Positions 50,675 to 62,487 of a DNA stretch of 64,000 nucleotides are shown piece after piece. Position 1 is the stretch's first letter; each line of letters begins with the position of its first letter. The stretch covers positions 24,023,743 to 24,087,742 of the forward strand of contig NC_043760.1 of NCBI RefSeq assembly GCF_902148845.1, written 5' to 3'. Made by a program: the position numbers and the translations under genes. The notes beneath the pieces are model-generated. The model searched no databases and was not told where the DNA came from. It worked only from the letters and a program-made list of their open reading frames with translations. Source of the stretch: Salarias fasciatus (Eukaryota > Chordata > Actinopteri > Blenniiformes > Blenniidae).

Positions 50675-50939
50675 GAGATGGATAATCAGATAAATCTATA
50701 ATAGAAATAATTATTGGCAGCTAGGTAATTACTTCAACCATCTTCAATGTTTAAGAATGACAAATACATTCATGCTGCTACCCAGTCATCATCGATGTAA
50801 TATTTATTTATTGAACTATTTGCACCATATGTGTAATAGTTCAGAATTTTTCCTTTTCCACTACACAGAGATTTTTTTGACACAATCACTCTCTGGATAA
50901 GAATAGTGAATGTGAAACACACAGAAAGAATTAATTTGA

Positions 50940-51103
50940 TTTATTAATTGAACATAACTTAGACATAAATACAGAGCAGCAATTACAAACAATGGTGTCT
51001 TTACAAAAAATGTATTTTACATTTTGTAGCATTAGTCATTTCTTTAAAAAAAAATGTTAAAGGGCTCGGCGATCCTTGGATAAGATAATTAACTTATGAG
51101 AGT

Positions 51104-51145
<42 letters not shown>

Positions 51146-51183
51146 ACTACACTATTTGGAGTTGATGAAAAACTTTAGACTAT
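50940..51183 (-). other. slc15a1: 3' UTR of slc15a1
   Basis: From the stop codon to a candidate AATAAA on the minus strand at 50940-50945. It includes a CA/GT microsatellite at 51106-51141. Confidence 0.55.
51106..51141. repeat. (CA)18 microsatellite
   Basis: A perfect 36-bp CA run in the slc15a1 3' UTR, 43 bp beyond the stop codon. Confidence 0.95.
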
Positions 51184-54100
51184 TTACATTTTGGTTTCTC
51201 TTCCATCTTTGTGATCACCATAATCAGATTTATAATTTTTGCTGGCCATTTCAAGTCCTTTTTTGTATTGCCTGCTCTCATCATCACTGTCGTCATCCGT
51301 CGACTTCTTGAACTGAGCTTCAATCTCTCTCGGGTCAATGTAGGTGTAGAAATACGCCATGATGGAGAAGATGATGCACACTGCCACCAAGAGAGAGGCG
51401 AAGAGGACGTACTCTGCCCACTTTAAAGAGAAGAGGAGAGACATCAGGTGTTAATGTGTTTGAATTATACCACCATGATTGGAATATGCAACAGAGACAC
51501 ATACAGCAACCACATTCACCTTTTCTCCCCTTAATTTATTTATTCTTACCTGCATGGGAAGCTTGGCGAGTTCAGCCACAATTAGGACAATAAAGTTGCC
51601 GACGGCCACAGTCAACAGCCAGCCCGCCTGCAGCACTGCTTTCATGTTACTTGGTGCCTTGAAGAAACATAAAAAAAAAACATCTGTGATAAACAAAACT
51701 TCATACAGTATTATTATATAATTCACTTTCTTGTAGGGTTGATTATGTGAGTTAAATATTGTAAATAATTTACAGAATTCTGTTCCCCTGGAATTCTTTT
51801 TTACCTGTGAGTAAGAGAACTCCAAGCCAGTCACGGAAAACATCACTTCGCCAGCAGTTATGAGGAAGTACTGCGGGATCTGAAGCGCCATGTGCACTGA
51901 GTTGGGTTTTATGTCTTCAATCACAGTAATAGACTCCTGGCACTGAAAATAATCACAGGATAAAGAATAAAAGTTCATTTTTTTCATCTACAGGGTTCAA
52001 AAGAAGGCGCTCTAACCAGATCAATAAAATAACATATTATACATTCATATATACATTAATGTCACACTGTAACTATTTCTATTTCTCATGTGAATAAGAA
52101 ATAATGACAGACCATTTCAAAATGAAATATTTAACACCTGGTCAGCACAACACTCCTATGACTCACTCCAGCTGATAACAACCCCTGTTCTTTCCAGACC
52201 AAAATTCATAAATGAATTAATGAATTAATGATGATGTGAGTGGTATTGCATTTTCGGGGCAATAAAGGCATAGAAATACATGATATAAAAGACATACTGA
52301 AGGAGTGGTCCCCAACCCTTTTTTGGGGTGAGAAATGGTGCAGTGGTTCACTCGTTCATCTTAAAGGAATACTCCACCCAAAAAACGATTTGGCCTCATT
52401 TTCTACTCACCCTCATGCTGAGAAACACTCTGGAGCACTTTTTTGACGTTTCAAATGCAGTTGGAGATGTTTGGGGATTTTCGTTGTCAACAAACAGGGA
52501 CCGACAGAGCCCGACAGAAAAAATGGTCCATAAAATCCACAAAACGTTCCCATTTTCCTTCATACTGCTCGTCCGCTGTAATCCAAGTGTCCTGAGCGCG
52601 TAACGTCCATAATGAATTCTTAACGAGGTCATTTAGTACATTTTAAGAGCCCAAACAGGGCGCTCTCATACAGCTCCATTGCATGTCTGCGCGCTCACCC
52701 TGAACTACGGAAGCCGCGGCAGACCAAGCCAGACGCTTGCGCGCTTTCAGCGACTACTTTTCTAAATTGCAAGCGTAGAAGAAGAAGTTCCGCTGTTTAT
52801 ATTCTGCTGTGAGTGACCGAGCTGTGGACAATCACAAAAGTGATTGGCTACTGTTTTAAAGCTTTGAATTCGGTGTCCTGCTGAAAGGGCACAAGCGTGT
52901 TGCTTGGTCTGCCGCGGCTTCCGTAGTTCAGGGTGCGCGCGCAGACATGCAATGGAGCTGTATGAGAGCGCCCTGTTTGGGCTCTTAAAATGTACTAAAT
53001 GACCTCGTTAAGAATTCATTATGGACGTTACGCGCTCAGGACACTTGGATTACAGCGGACGAGCAGTATGAAGGAAAATGGGAACGTTTTGTGGATTTTA
53101 TGGACCATTTTTTCTGTCGGGCTCTGTCGGTCCCTGTTTGTTGACCACGAAAATCCCCAAACATCTCCAACTGCATTTGAATCGTCAAAAAAGTGCTCCA
53201 GAGTGTTTCTCAGCATGAGGGTGAGTAGAAAATGAGGCCAAATCGTTTTTTGGGTGGAGTATTCCTTTAAAGTGAAAGTACTCCCGATGAATTTGGTAGA
53301 GTTTGCATGATCTCATTGGTTTTGCATTGGTTTTAATAACTTCTATAAATAATTCAAGTTTGAACAAATCTCAGCTGATTGCGGTTGATTGTGGTCGAAG
53401 GCAACATACAGTTCATCATGGGGTCAACATGGAGAGACAGACAGCCACACGCACGTTCCCTCACAGGTAGATACAGCCAAACCAATTAACCTTAAGCATG
53501 TTTCTAGACTGAGGGAAGAAACTGGAATATCCACAGAAAGCTCATTTGCATGGGAAGAACCTGCAAACTCAACCTTGCAAGGCCCCGGTCTCTGAGCGGT
53601 GACAGCGTTAATGAAAACACCAGCAGGTGGCCCCATGTGACTGTGTGCACCTTTGAACAGGGCAGAGCCTGGCCTCACTAGTGGAAGAAATCCAAGACAG
53701 GCTGAGGGACGGTTCGACAAACAGGTCCTGCTCCCGTTACATAACATCAAAAATGTTGCAAAGCAGGATTTTATCATTAGACAATGTTTTGAGTCAAGTT
53801 ACTCTGGCTGAGGTCACATATACAGATCGAAACAGCACATATGATTGTGTAGCTTCTCTTTACATGTGTTTCACTGATTTGTGCGAAACTTACAGTTGTT
53901 GGTCCAATGACTAAATTGTTTGGTATGAAGAATGTAAATGAGCTTCCATATCCGAATTCCCTGCTGTAGTCGCATGACCGTCCACCACTGCTCAAGTTGA
54001 ACGTAATCCTAAAATCGAAGCAAAAACCAAAGAGATTGTTCTTTTTAAACACATTTTTATACTTTTAAGAGTCAAAATGCACACAATGTCCTCACTTACT

Positions 54101-57100
54101 TTCCATTTTCTACTAGGGAGTAGTTGGAATAACCAGATGGTTTAATTATGCCAAAGTCAACCAGAGAAGAAGACACCCTCACTTCGGTGCTCAGTCCATT
54201 TATGAATCTGAAATAGTTACAAATTATGTAAAAAAACATTACAGTCAGACGTGTTATATAAATTGTGCAAAACTGAATGGATTCAATTCATTTTCAACAA
54301 CTGCAAATATCAATTTTTTTTGTATTTTCACTTCATAAAGATGAGAACAAAACCCTAAAAAAAGCCAATTATTCAATATTGAATGGCGATGAAGGAATTG
54401 TTTTGCAAAAATTTCAATATTTGTCAAGAAACCTACCGGATGGCATTGTTTCCCTGCTCTGGTTTGGCTGTCAAATCCGTCGTCTGGAGGTAAAGAAAGT
54501 GGTTGTTGTTTAATTCAAGCATTAAAAGTGTTTTTTTTCTCTTCATCTCCTCAACATTTTTCGTCCAACTTACCAGCAGCCACTCGCTGTTGATCACTGC
54601 AGGAATAAGAAGTGTTTGTCGCTCTCCTTTGGTCAACAGAATAGTTGTGGTCAGAGCAGAACTGGCGACTGAAACTGTGACTTCCTCAGTCTCAAATGTG
54701 AAATATTCATCACTGGCCTGCAAATAATATCAATAATAATTATTAAAACAACATAAAAGAAACATTTGTGCTATAAACTTGAATCACATAGTGGTATTTT
54801 GGACTGCATGCTTTTTCCACGTAGTTTTAGGATCTCAAGTTTGGTGATTTTCATAAGATTACTTACTTGAGCCGCAGCAAGATTGAGCAGATCATTATTC
54901 GGCAAACTAAGCGTGACTGGATTGTTGCCCATGTTGAGCAGTTTAAGCTGACTTTGAGAGGACGATGGGAATACAGGTAATGTTTTCTGAAAGTGAGCAA
55001 AATAGAGTTGTTACAACTGTGTGAACATTTCAGTGATTTTAGCAGCTCTGTACTGTACAGAACATAAAGAGAGGACAACACTTACATCAATTTCAACCTG
55101 CACCAAGGCGGCGCTGACGAAAGCTGAAGCGGCCAGTAACATGCCCACCGTCATCCTCTTCAGAGGGCTGTTGGTCAAAGAAACAGCATTTTTATCAAGT
55201 CTTTGTGAAAGCATTTTTCTGCATATAATTGATTCAGTTTAGATTGTACAGGAATACACATGTCTGGAGCATTTCTTCAGCAGAACTTTGATAAGGTAAA
55301 AGTGTTGAGATTTCACTAAACCAGGGTTTTCTCAGTGGAGGGGAGGAATCCCTCCTCTCAAAGTTGTCACTGAATGATTATTACACAGTAACATTTCCAT
55401 TTTAATCTTGTGTCCAGTTATTCTCTATAGTGTGATCATCATGCTGCTGGAAACTCCCGTTCTAAGTGTGGAGCTTTCACATGACAACATGTAGCGACAA
55501 ACGTCATCCGCATTAGGAAACACACAGATGAATGGTGCTTGTAAAGTCAGCATAATTTAGAGACTTGACTCACATTTTTATTTGCTGTTTATTGTGGCTA
55601 GAAATGAATTAAATCATGAAAGAGAACGATGGATGGAAAAATCAAGTGATGTAATATTTGCTCCCTTCTGCCTTTGATTGCCTTCCAGTTTGCTTTTCCC
55701 ACAGGGAAAATAACTGAATAAGTTTCCCACCTCCGAACACTGTATGAACACACCAGATTAATGCTTTTACTTGTCAAAAAACTAAATAAAACACTGATAG
55801 TCATGGTGCATTTTAAGCTATTTTGAGAAGGTAGAGGTAGATCTGGATTTATTATGGATTGTAGGAAAGGACCAGGATCAAGTTTACAACTGAATTATCT
55901 TCATTGTTTTGGGCAAATAAATGTTATTCTTTTATTAAATTGATTATAGCTACGTCCCCATTACACTGTAAAAAACAAGAAATACACATTTTTGTAAAAT
56001 TCCTCTATAGACGATGAGTGAGGAGACATTAACTGGATGTTTGTCGATAACCCTGTCAAGTGATTTATCAACACAATGAAGAATTAACGGATAAAGGTCA
56101 CACCTGAAGACTTTCACACTTACGTAAAGTTCAGGCCGCACTTCCTGATAAGAGGATAAATCACACTGTCCATGATAGGAACCAGAGTCAGGATCAGGAT
56201 TGGGTTGACAGTCTGTCAAAAACACAGATGCATCTGTAAACATGTTTCAAATAAAGCACAATTCATGAGTGTTGACTGACAAATAAGAACTGTGAGAACG
56301 TACTTGCATCTGATCAGGCTGGATAATCAGCAGACCCTGCAGACATGACGAAAAGTCACATGATGAACAAACAGCTTCCCTCTGTTCCAGGACGGATCAT
56401 AACTGGGTTTCTAAGTGCCACTTACAAAATTTCCATCCATATTGGTGGCTTGCAGAGTCCATCTTGAGCCCTTTATTGGACGAGCGAATCTCATCTCAGT
56501 GAACACAAACAACAAGTAGGCTAATGGAGAATTTTAAGGGGAAAACACACTTAACGATACCTTCTGGTCGAACAGCGTCCAGAACATCGGCAGAGGGATG
56601 TATAAGAACAAGACCTTCAGCACCATCTTGATTTGAGCAATAAGAAGTTTCTACAGCAGGGGCAGACACAGATTCATCAGGTGTTATTCAACTGAGGAAA
56701 TATCTTAAATTAAAGAAATAAAAAGTCAAAGCTCACATCATATTTCTCCTCTGCCCAGTCCAGCCAGTGCGCCCTCTTTGGGAACTGTTTGCCTCGGTGC
56801 CTGTAGCGGTTTTTAATGGAAAACTGAGAGACACAGTGAGGAAGAAATCTGTTTTTAGAAACAGCTGCAGTCACTGTTTGCACCAAGCATTAACTGGCGT
56901 GTTCAGAAGAGGCTGGCTTACCCCGATGCATTTACACACGTCCAGCATGATGTTTCCTTGGGGCTTAGCCTTGTAGTACATACCACTCCCAACAATAAAC
57001 ACCACTGTCAAGGGGAACACCAGAGAGAAGTCATCCACTTATAAAGTATTTCAGCTTGATGTGTGGAATAACTCAACAGATCGCTCAAACATACCGAGTG

Positions 57101-59568
57101 AAACCACCATCAGTGCAGCAGGCACGCCGAAGGCCAGAGCATAGCACTTCTGCTGGGTGTAGATTCCACAATCCTGAGCTGCAAACATACAAATTATAGT
57201 TAAACAACTGCAAATTCCATTTACTCAATGTTTTTTTTCAGTGTTTGTCACATGTTCGAGTAAGCATCCTTCATGAAGTTTTATATTTACCTCTGAGGAG
57301 TGGGGTGATGATGGTAGACAGAAGACTTCCACCGTTGATGCAGAGGTAGAACACAGAGAAGAAGGTGCTCCTCTGTCTTTCCTGCACAGGAAGATCAGAA
57401 CGTAAATACAGTCTATGCTGTACCATGCAGAAACTTACCGCTGTTAAAATGATCATCAATCATTAATATTGTGTCTGAAGTTGGCGAAAACAACCCGCTC
57501 TGTTAAGAGCACCATATTTTTGTTTTTCACGCCTTTTTGCAAACTTAATATAGTGAAGGTGAACGCCAACACTCATCATTACGTAACAGGAATAAAATCA
57601 ATGGGCAATTTCCCAAATCCGCCATGAAAATTTTATAGTCTACAAGCAACAATCAGATTATAAAGAAACCATAAAGGCCTGATGCATTATATTGTTTCTA
57701 ATTCTCATTGGAAATAATAATTTTTCCTGATTTTAAACTTCTACTGAACAGTAAAATAATTTGTTGGGTTTGAAAAAGCTGCTCTTGAAGTTGCAGTTGA
57801 ATGTTTAGATTTTGAAAATATTAAACAACAAGCAGTTTATTACAGACATCACTGTCACTGTGACCACGATAACAACAGTGAAGATTGGTCTGATTGCAAT
57901 CAGACATACTCTGGTAATTGATAGGCAATGGATAGAAAAACAGGGTGACAAAGATCAGAGGGATCACCTGCAATAAAGGAGCAAAAAGTGTGAATGCTGC
58001 AGCTGCATGTTCAGCGTCTCGGCCAAATACCAAAGGTCATGTCCTGGATCACAGGACGCAGTCAAAGCTGGGTTTAAAGGTGGTTTTCTAACCTGGTGAT
58101 CACTGAACTGGTCTCCGCCAAAGGCAGATACGCAGGGCTTGATGCCACCGGTCCCCAGAGCGATGAGAAAGAGGCCGGTCATGGACATGGCCCTGAACAC
58201 CAGGAGGAGATGTAAGAGTGAGCACTGTGACACTGTGACCACATCTTGGACTTTTTGAAGACAGAACGAAACAAGATGTACACGTGAAAGGTCATGTTGT
58301 CCGGCGTCCCGTCTCTGTCTGCGTCGGTGATATCGTGGATGGCGCTCACAGCCATGGCGACCTGACCGACTGCGTACACGATGGACAAGTAGATGATGGT
58401 CCTGAGAGAGGAAGATGAAAAGAGTGAAGGAAGATCCCTGCGCTTTACAGAGAAAATAAACAAGTCCCAAGGATCACAGCTGTAAAATTCTGACTCAAAT
58501 ATGATAAAATATTCATGAGTGGCATTTATATTTTGGTAAGACATCATTCTTTGAATGAAGCGACTCACTTAAACTTTCCCAGCCAGGAGTCGGCCACAAT
58601 CGCCCCGAGGATCGGGGTCAAGTAGCAAAGAGCCACAAATGTGTGATAGATGGAGGTAGCCAAGTCATCATCCCAGCGCAGGAAGTACTTAAAGTACAGC
58701 ACCAGTACGGCTGTGGACAGGCAGGGAGAGACGCTCGTTCATTTTCCATCGTCTTTTACAACCTGGAACTGTTTGCCCCCGTTATGCACGATTAATAACT
58801 GCTTGTTTAACATTTGATAAAAATGAGTGCTTAATTAAGATAAGAGAAACCAGCCTATAGGCCAAAATCTCTTCGATTCATGGAAATATTCATTGGGATT
58901 GAAGAAGAGGTTTCGCAAAACGATATTTCTCACCTCGCATGCCATAGTAGGAGAACCGCTCGCAGAACTCATTCACAATGATGAAGAAGATGCTGAGAGG
59001 GTAGCCACAAACTTCTTTGCTCTGATAGAGTGGAAATGTCAAAAATAAATAAATAAATAAATAAATAAGAAAGTCTTGATGTAAATATTTTCCTTCATGT
59101 CAGTGATCACATGTTCTGACATCTAAAGATCATTTTTTAAATTCAACACTACTAAATAAATTCAGGAAAATAAGGACAAATGCATCTGTCTGCAGAGGAG
59201 CGTGAAGTGGTACTGCATGTAAATATGTCCGATTCAGTTATTTGAAATATGGAGTTATACTGAAACAAAACAAAACAAAACATCTGTACTTCACCTTTCC
59301 TCTGCTTTTCTTCGCCTTTTTCAGATCCTCGTTATCTGCATGCAAGATGACACTAATTCAAATAAAAGCAGTCTTACATATACCCTAAAAAAACACCTTA
59401 TAAGACATCTCTGTGTTGTATTTTTTCATATCTTTTCCTGTCAGTGCATCAGTTTGTAACATGAAACCACAAAGCCCTCCAGTGACAGCACTGACGGATT
59501 TCACTGGGATTAGTTAAAACATACAAACACACAGAATAAATAAAGTTATTTCCACTCTCACCTGCCAT
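51184..59568 (-). CDS. slc15a1: proton-coupled oligopeptide transporter PEPT1
   Basis: Apical intestinal H+/di- and tripeptide symporter. 23 coding exons on minus: 59562-59568, 59295-59335, 58934-59021, 58569-58710, 58282-58401, 58093-58192, 57291-57381, 57095-57178, 56922-57004, 56737-56823, 56561-56650, 56426-56470, 56304-56336, 56124-56212, 55086-55167, 54867-54986, 54574-54717, 54437-54483, 54100-54207, 53894-54008, 51805-51942, 51550-51657, 51184-51420; 732 residues, near the family's usual 710. Visible motifs are the proton/peptide ExxER motif ([13 protein letters not shown]), the conserved His in [40 protein letters not shown], the extracellular domain with NLAAAQ and ITFNLSSGG, and [19 protein letters not shown]. 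Helices follow the 12-TM plan. The first coding exon has only 7 nt. The C terminus is acidic then ends ETKM. Paralogue (a or b) not determined. Confidence 0.97.
52365..53266. mobile_element. palindromic DNA transposon with TTAA target duplication
   Basis: A 902-bp element flanked by TTAA (52361-52364 and 53267-53270), with ends AGGAATACTCCACCC. It consists of two inverted arms of 386 bp each (52365-52750 and 52881-53266) around a 130-bp centre. By eye only about seven bases differ between the arms, roughly 98% identity. Each arm carries the same 78-codon open frame (52396-52632 minus and 52999-53235 plus), a by-product of arm identity rather than a known protein. TTAA duplication points to piggyBac- or Kolobok-type mobilisation. 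It lies in the slc15a1 intron between exons 53894-54008 and 51805-51942. Confidence 0.88.
53505..53590 (-). repeat. fish interspersed repeat fragment
   Basis: GAGGGAAGAAACTGGAATAT and GGGAAGAACCTGCAAACTC follow, in reverse orientation, the same repeat as at 50521-50600. The copy is old and partial. Confidence 0.5.
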
Positions 59569-59720
59569 TGTGGCCCGGCGTGTTTCTCCCTGCTGGAGTT
59601 TGATATTCCCCCGAGGTTGGAGCAGCTGATGTGTCTGTGTTCACCGGTGGAAGTGGGAGTGGAAAGAAGAAACAACGCTGCTTGTATTAGTCCTTGATCT
59701 GTCTGTCAGTCTGCTGACTG
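59569..59720 (-). promoter_or_regulatory. slc15a1: slc15a1 5' UTR and proximal promoter
   Basis: Directly upstream of the slc15a1 ATG. The interval to the dock9 3' end is under 300 bp, so core promoter elements must lie within or just beyond it. No TATA box was identified with confidence. Confidence 0.45.
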
Positions 59721-59849
59721 CGTTGGTTTTATGGTGGGAGGCGCAGGAGATAGGGAGTCCTGCGTGTTCTTAAGTGATGCAAATGTGACAGCGGCGGACG
59801 ACAAAGAGCGCAACAAAGACGCACGAGTAAAAGTGCAGAAAAATGAGTA

Positions 59850-60827
59850 TATTTTATTTAAAAGATAAGCATTAGGTAACATCTGTTTACAGCAGAACAG
59901 TGACTTTTTTTGTTAAATAAAATATAAAAAAAAACACATTGCTGCCTAAATATAAGACATTTTTTTTAAAAAAAGAATTCTTGAACATTTCATTGAACAC
60001 AAAATGGTAAAAGCTTCATATTTCTTCCACAGTAGGCGTAGTGTTTGTTTCCACACCTCATCGCTTTGGCAAGAAGGTGAACATAATCTTTACAGTGTAT
60101 GAGCCCCAAACAGCAAGATACTTACTGCAAATATTGCACACACTCCTTTTTTTTTTTTGATATATACATTATTAAACAACTTGGAATATATCTTTGTGTG
60201 CAATGGCTTTAAATATTTAAAAAAAAAAAAGCATAAAACAAAACAACTCTCCCGTTATAAGACATTGAAGTGATTTAAGGTTGAGTATAAGTCATAGGTG
60301 GCCCTTTTGCAAAATTGCATTGTTTTAGAAATATAACTTCATGTACAGGGAGACGAGTATCGATGTACGCAGCATATACTGTTCATCCAGACATCAACAC
60401 AGTGGCTTATAAAAGTGGAATACTGTACACAATGTGAAACATTATCAAAATGAACATAAAGTGGGGAATGACATGCATAATTAAAAATCCCAACAGGAAA
60501 AACACTGCTCAGCCTCTTCAGGTAGAAACGGGTGAAGACGGGGCATCATCAAACGTGACTTCTGTCCACGAAGCGGGAACAAAGTCCCGTGGCCTCTGCA
60601 GCGCGGTCGCCCTCCGCGCTTTTCAAGTCTCGTTGCTGATCCATAAAATTCAACCCGCACAGGCCAAAATGTCTGCTGTGAATCATAAAAAAAGTCCAAA
60701 ACCTTTGACTGAGGGTCCAAGACAGCAAAAAAAGAAAGTGATATTCCCTGTTTCCTTTGGTTTCTCTTGGTGATATAGCTTGAAAAAAAATGGCTTCACT
60801 GGCTGGGGGAATCCCGGCTGCTCTGCT
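59850..60827 (-). other. dock9: 3' UTR of dock9
   Basis: AT-rich sequence from the dock9 stop codon to a candidate AATAAA on the minus strand near 59853-59858. Open frames reported here are not conserved. Confidence 0.5.
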
Positions 60828-62450
60828 TCACACCACAGAGGACGAGCTGGGGATGCCCTGGATGGTGGCACTGGTCGGCGTGCCGCTAATGGCGTTGAAG
60901 ATGTGGAGAGAGTCAGGAAGGATGCTCTTCATGCCGTCTTCCACCGGACTGATCTGGAAGGAAGAGGAGACGAATGAGACAGTCTCGAAAATCCAAACGT
61001 CGCAGTGGCTTCAACAGAGCTCAGAATTGTCTTTAGGTTCTTGTTGTTACATCTTATAAAACAATTTTTTTTTTATTTGTTGCAACAAATTTTTGACAAA
61101 ATAAGCTTCTAAGCACATTTTCTAAACATATATGAAACAAAAACAGAAGACAACATCGCACATTACATCAGTGTTCAGACAAATGTGTGCACGTATGCAT
61201 GCACCAATATTACTATGTGTTACAGCACTCACAATCCAACGCACATTGTACTGATCATAAGCAAACAAAAGTAGACATACATGCATACATATGCGTTATA
61301 CCCATGCAAAAAAAAAAAAAAAAAAGCCAGCAAGCCAAAAGAAGTAAGTCAAAAAGAGATTGTTGGTCTAACCAGCTGAATAAAGGAGGATGTGAGTCTG
61401 AGAGCACTTATTCTCAGAAAGTTGTTCTCAATGTTTTCAGATAACACACTAATTATTTTGTAATACTGCTACAGTTTTCTGGTTTAGTTTATGTAAAACT
61501 ACTAAAAAACAGAATAAACAGATTCCTTTAATAAAATTAGCCTGTAACCAAAAATCCAGAGTATTATTAGCAACAGCAATGAGTTTTTACATGTGACAAG
61601 TAATTTTTCATTTATTGCACTGATATAAAGATTTGCACATGTTCTGATTATTCAGCATTCTGGTTTTTAGGAACTCTCTCTTTTAGTAGCTTAATTTTTC
61701 AGATTTGAATTCATAGTTTATTTGTTGTTTTGATTTTTTTTTTTTTAAATGTCAGTTACATACTACAGAATCTGACAATCAGCTGTATTCTTATTATCAT
61801 TTACCTGGCTGGACCAACAAGTAACACCACTGCCTTTACTGCAACACTAATGCTCTTTGAATTACCATCAGATCTGCTCATGTCAGCACAAAGGAGAAAC
61901 AGAAAATTAAGTTACAAAAGAGTGAATCATATTTTTATCACACATATCGGGATAGAGACAGGAGGTCAGTTTGCTTGGCGGTCTGCAGCCCGTTTGAGAG
62001 CTGCAGCGTTAGAGACGCTGATAGCAGTCATTGCAGTGATACTAGAGGGATAGGAGCCGGTCCGGCACGGCGTTCACCTGCTCGTGCATGATGATGGAGA
62101 GCTCTCTGGCCAGGTCTCGATAGTTGGCCTTCATCTCATCGTGGTATTCCTGCTGGTCCTCCTTGATCAGGCGCTCGTTGATGCCTAATCCGTGACCGCA
62201 CGCCTCCACAAAATGCCTGCAGGCAAAAACAGTGTTGAAGTGGAAATAACATCAAATGGTGCAATCTCATCAACCTTGCACAGACACATTTCCAGTCTCA
62301 CCTGAAGACCTCTTTCAGCTGTTTGACCTTATTATCTGGATACTTCTTGGCACTGGCATCATCCAGAAACGCTCTGGCATACGCAAGAGGTCCTGCATTT
62401 ACCTGGGGGAAGATGCCACATTTTCCTTTAATATTAACACTATAAGGCGA

Positions 62451-62487
<37 letters not shown>

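Larger units (their letters stand above)
49681..50915. other. intergenic region between stk24 and slc15a1
   Basis: No gene recognised. It contains two pieces of a fish interspersed repeat (49774-49905 and 50521-50600) and a long GT microsatellite (50622-50672). Confidence 0.6.

Noticed and set aside
52396-53235. Two matching 78-codon frames as a duplicated gene
   Set aside because: They are the two arms of one palindromic transposon and match no known protein.
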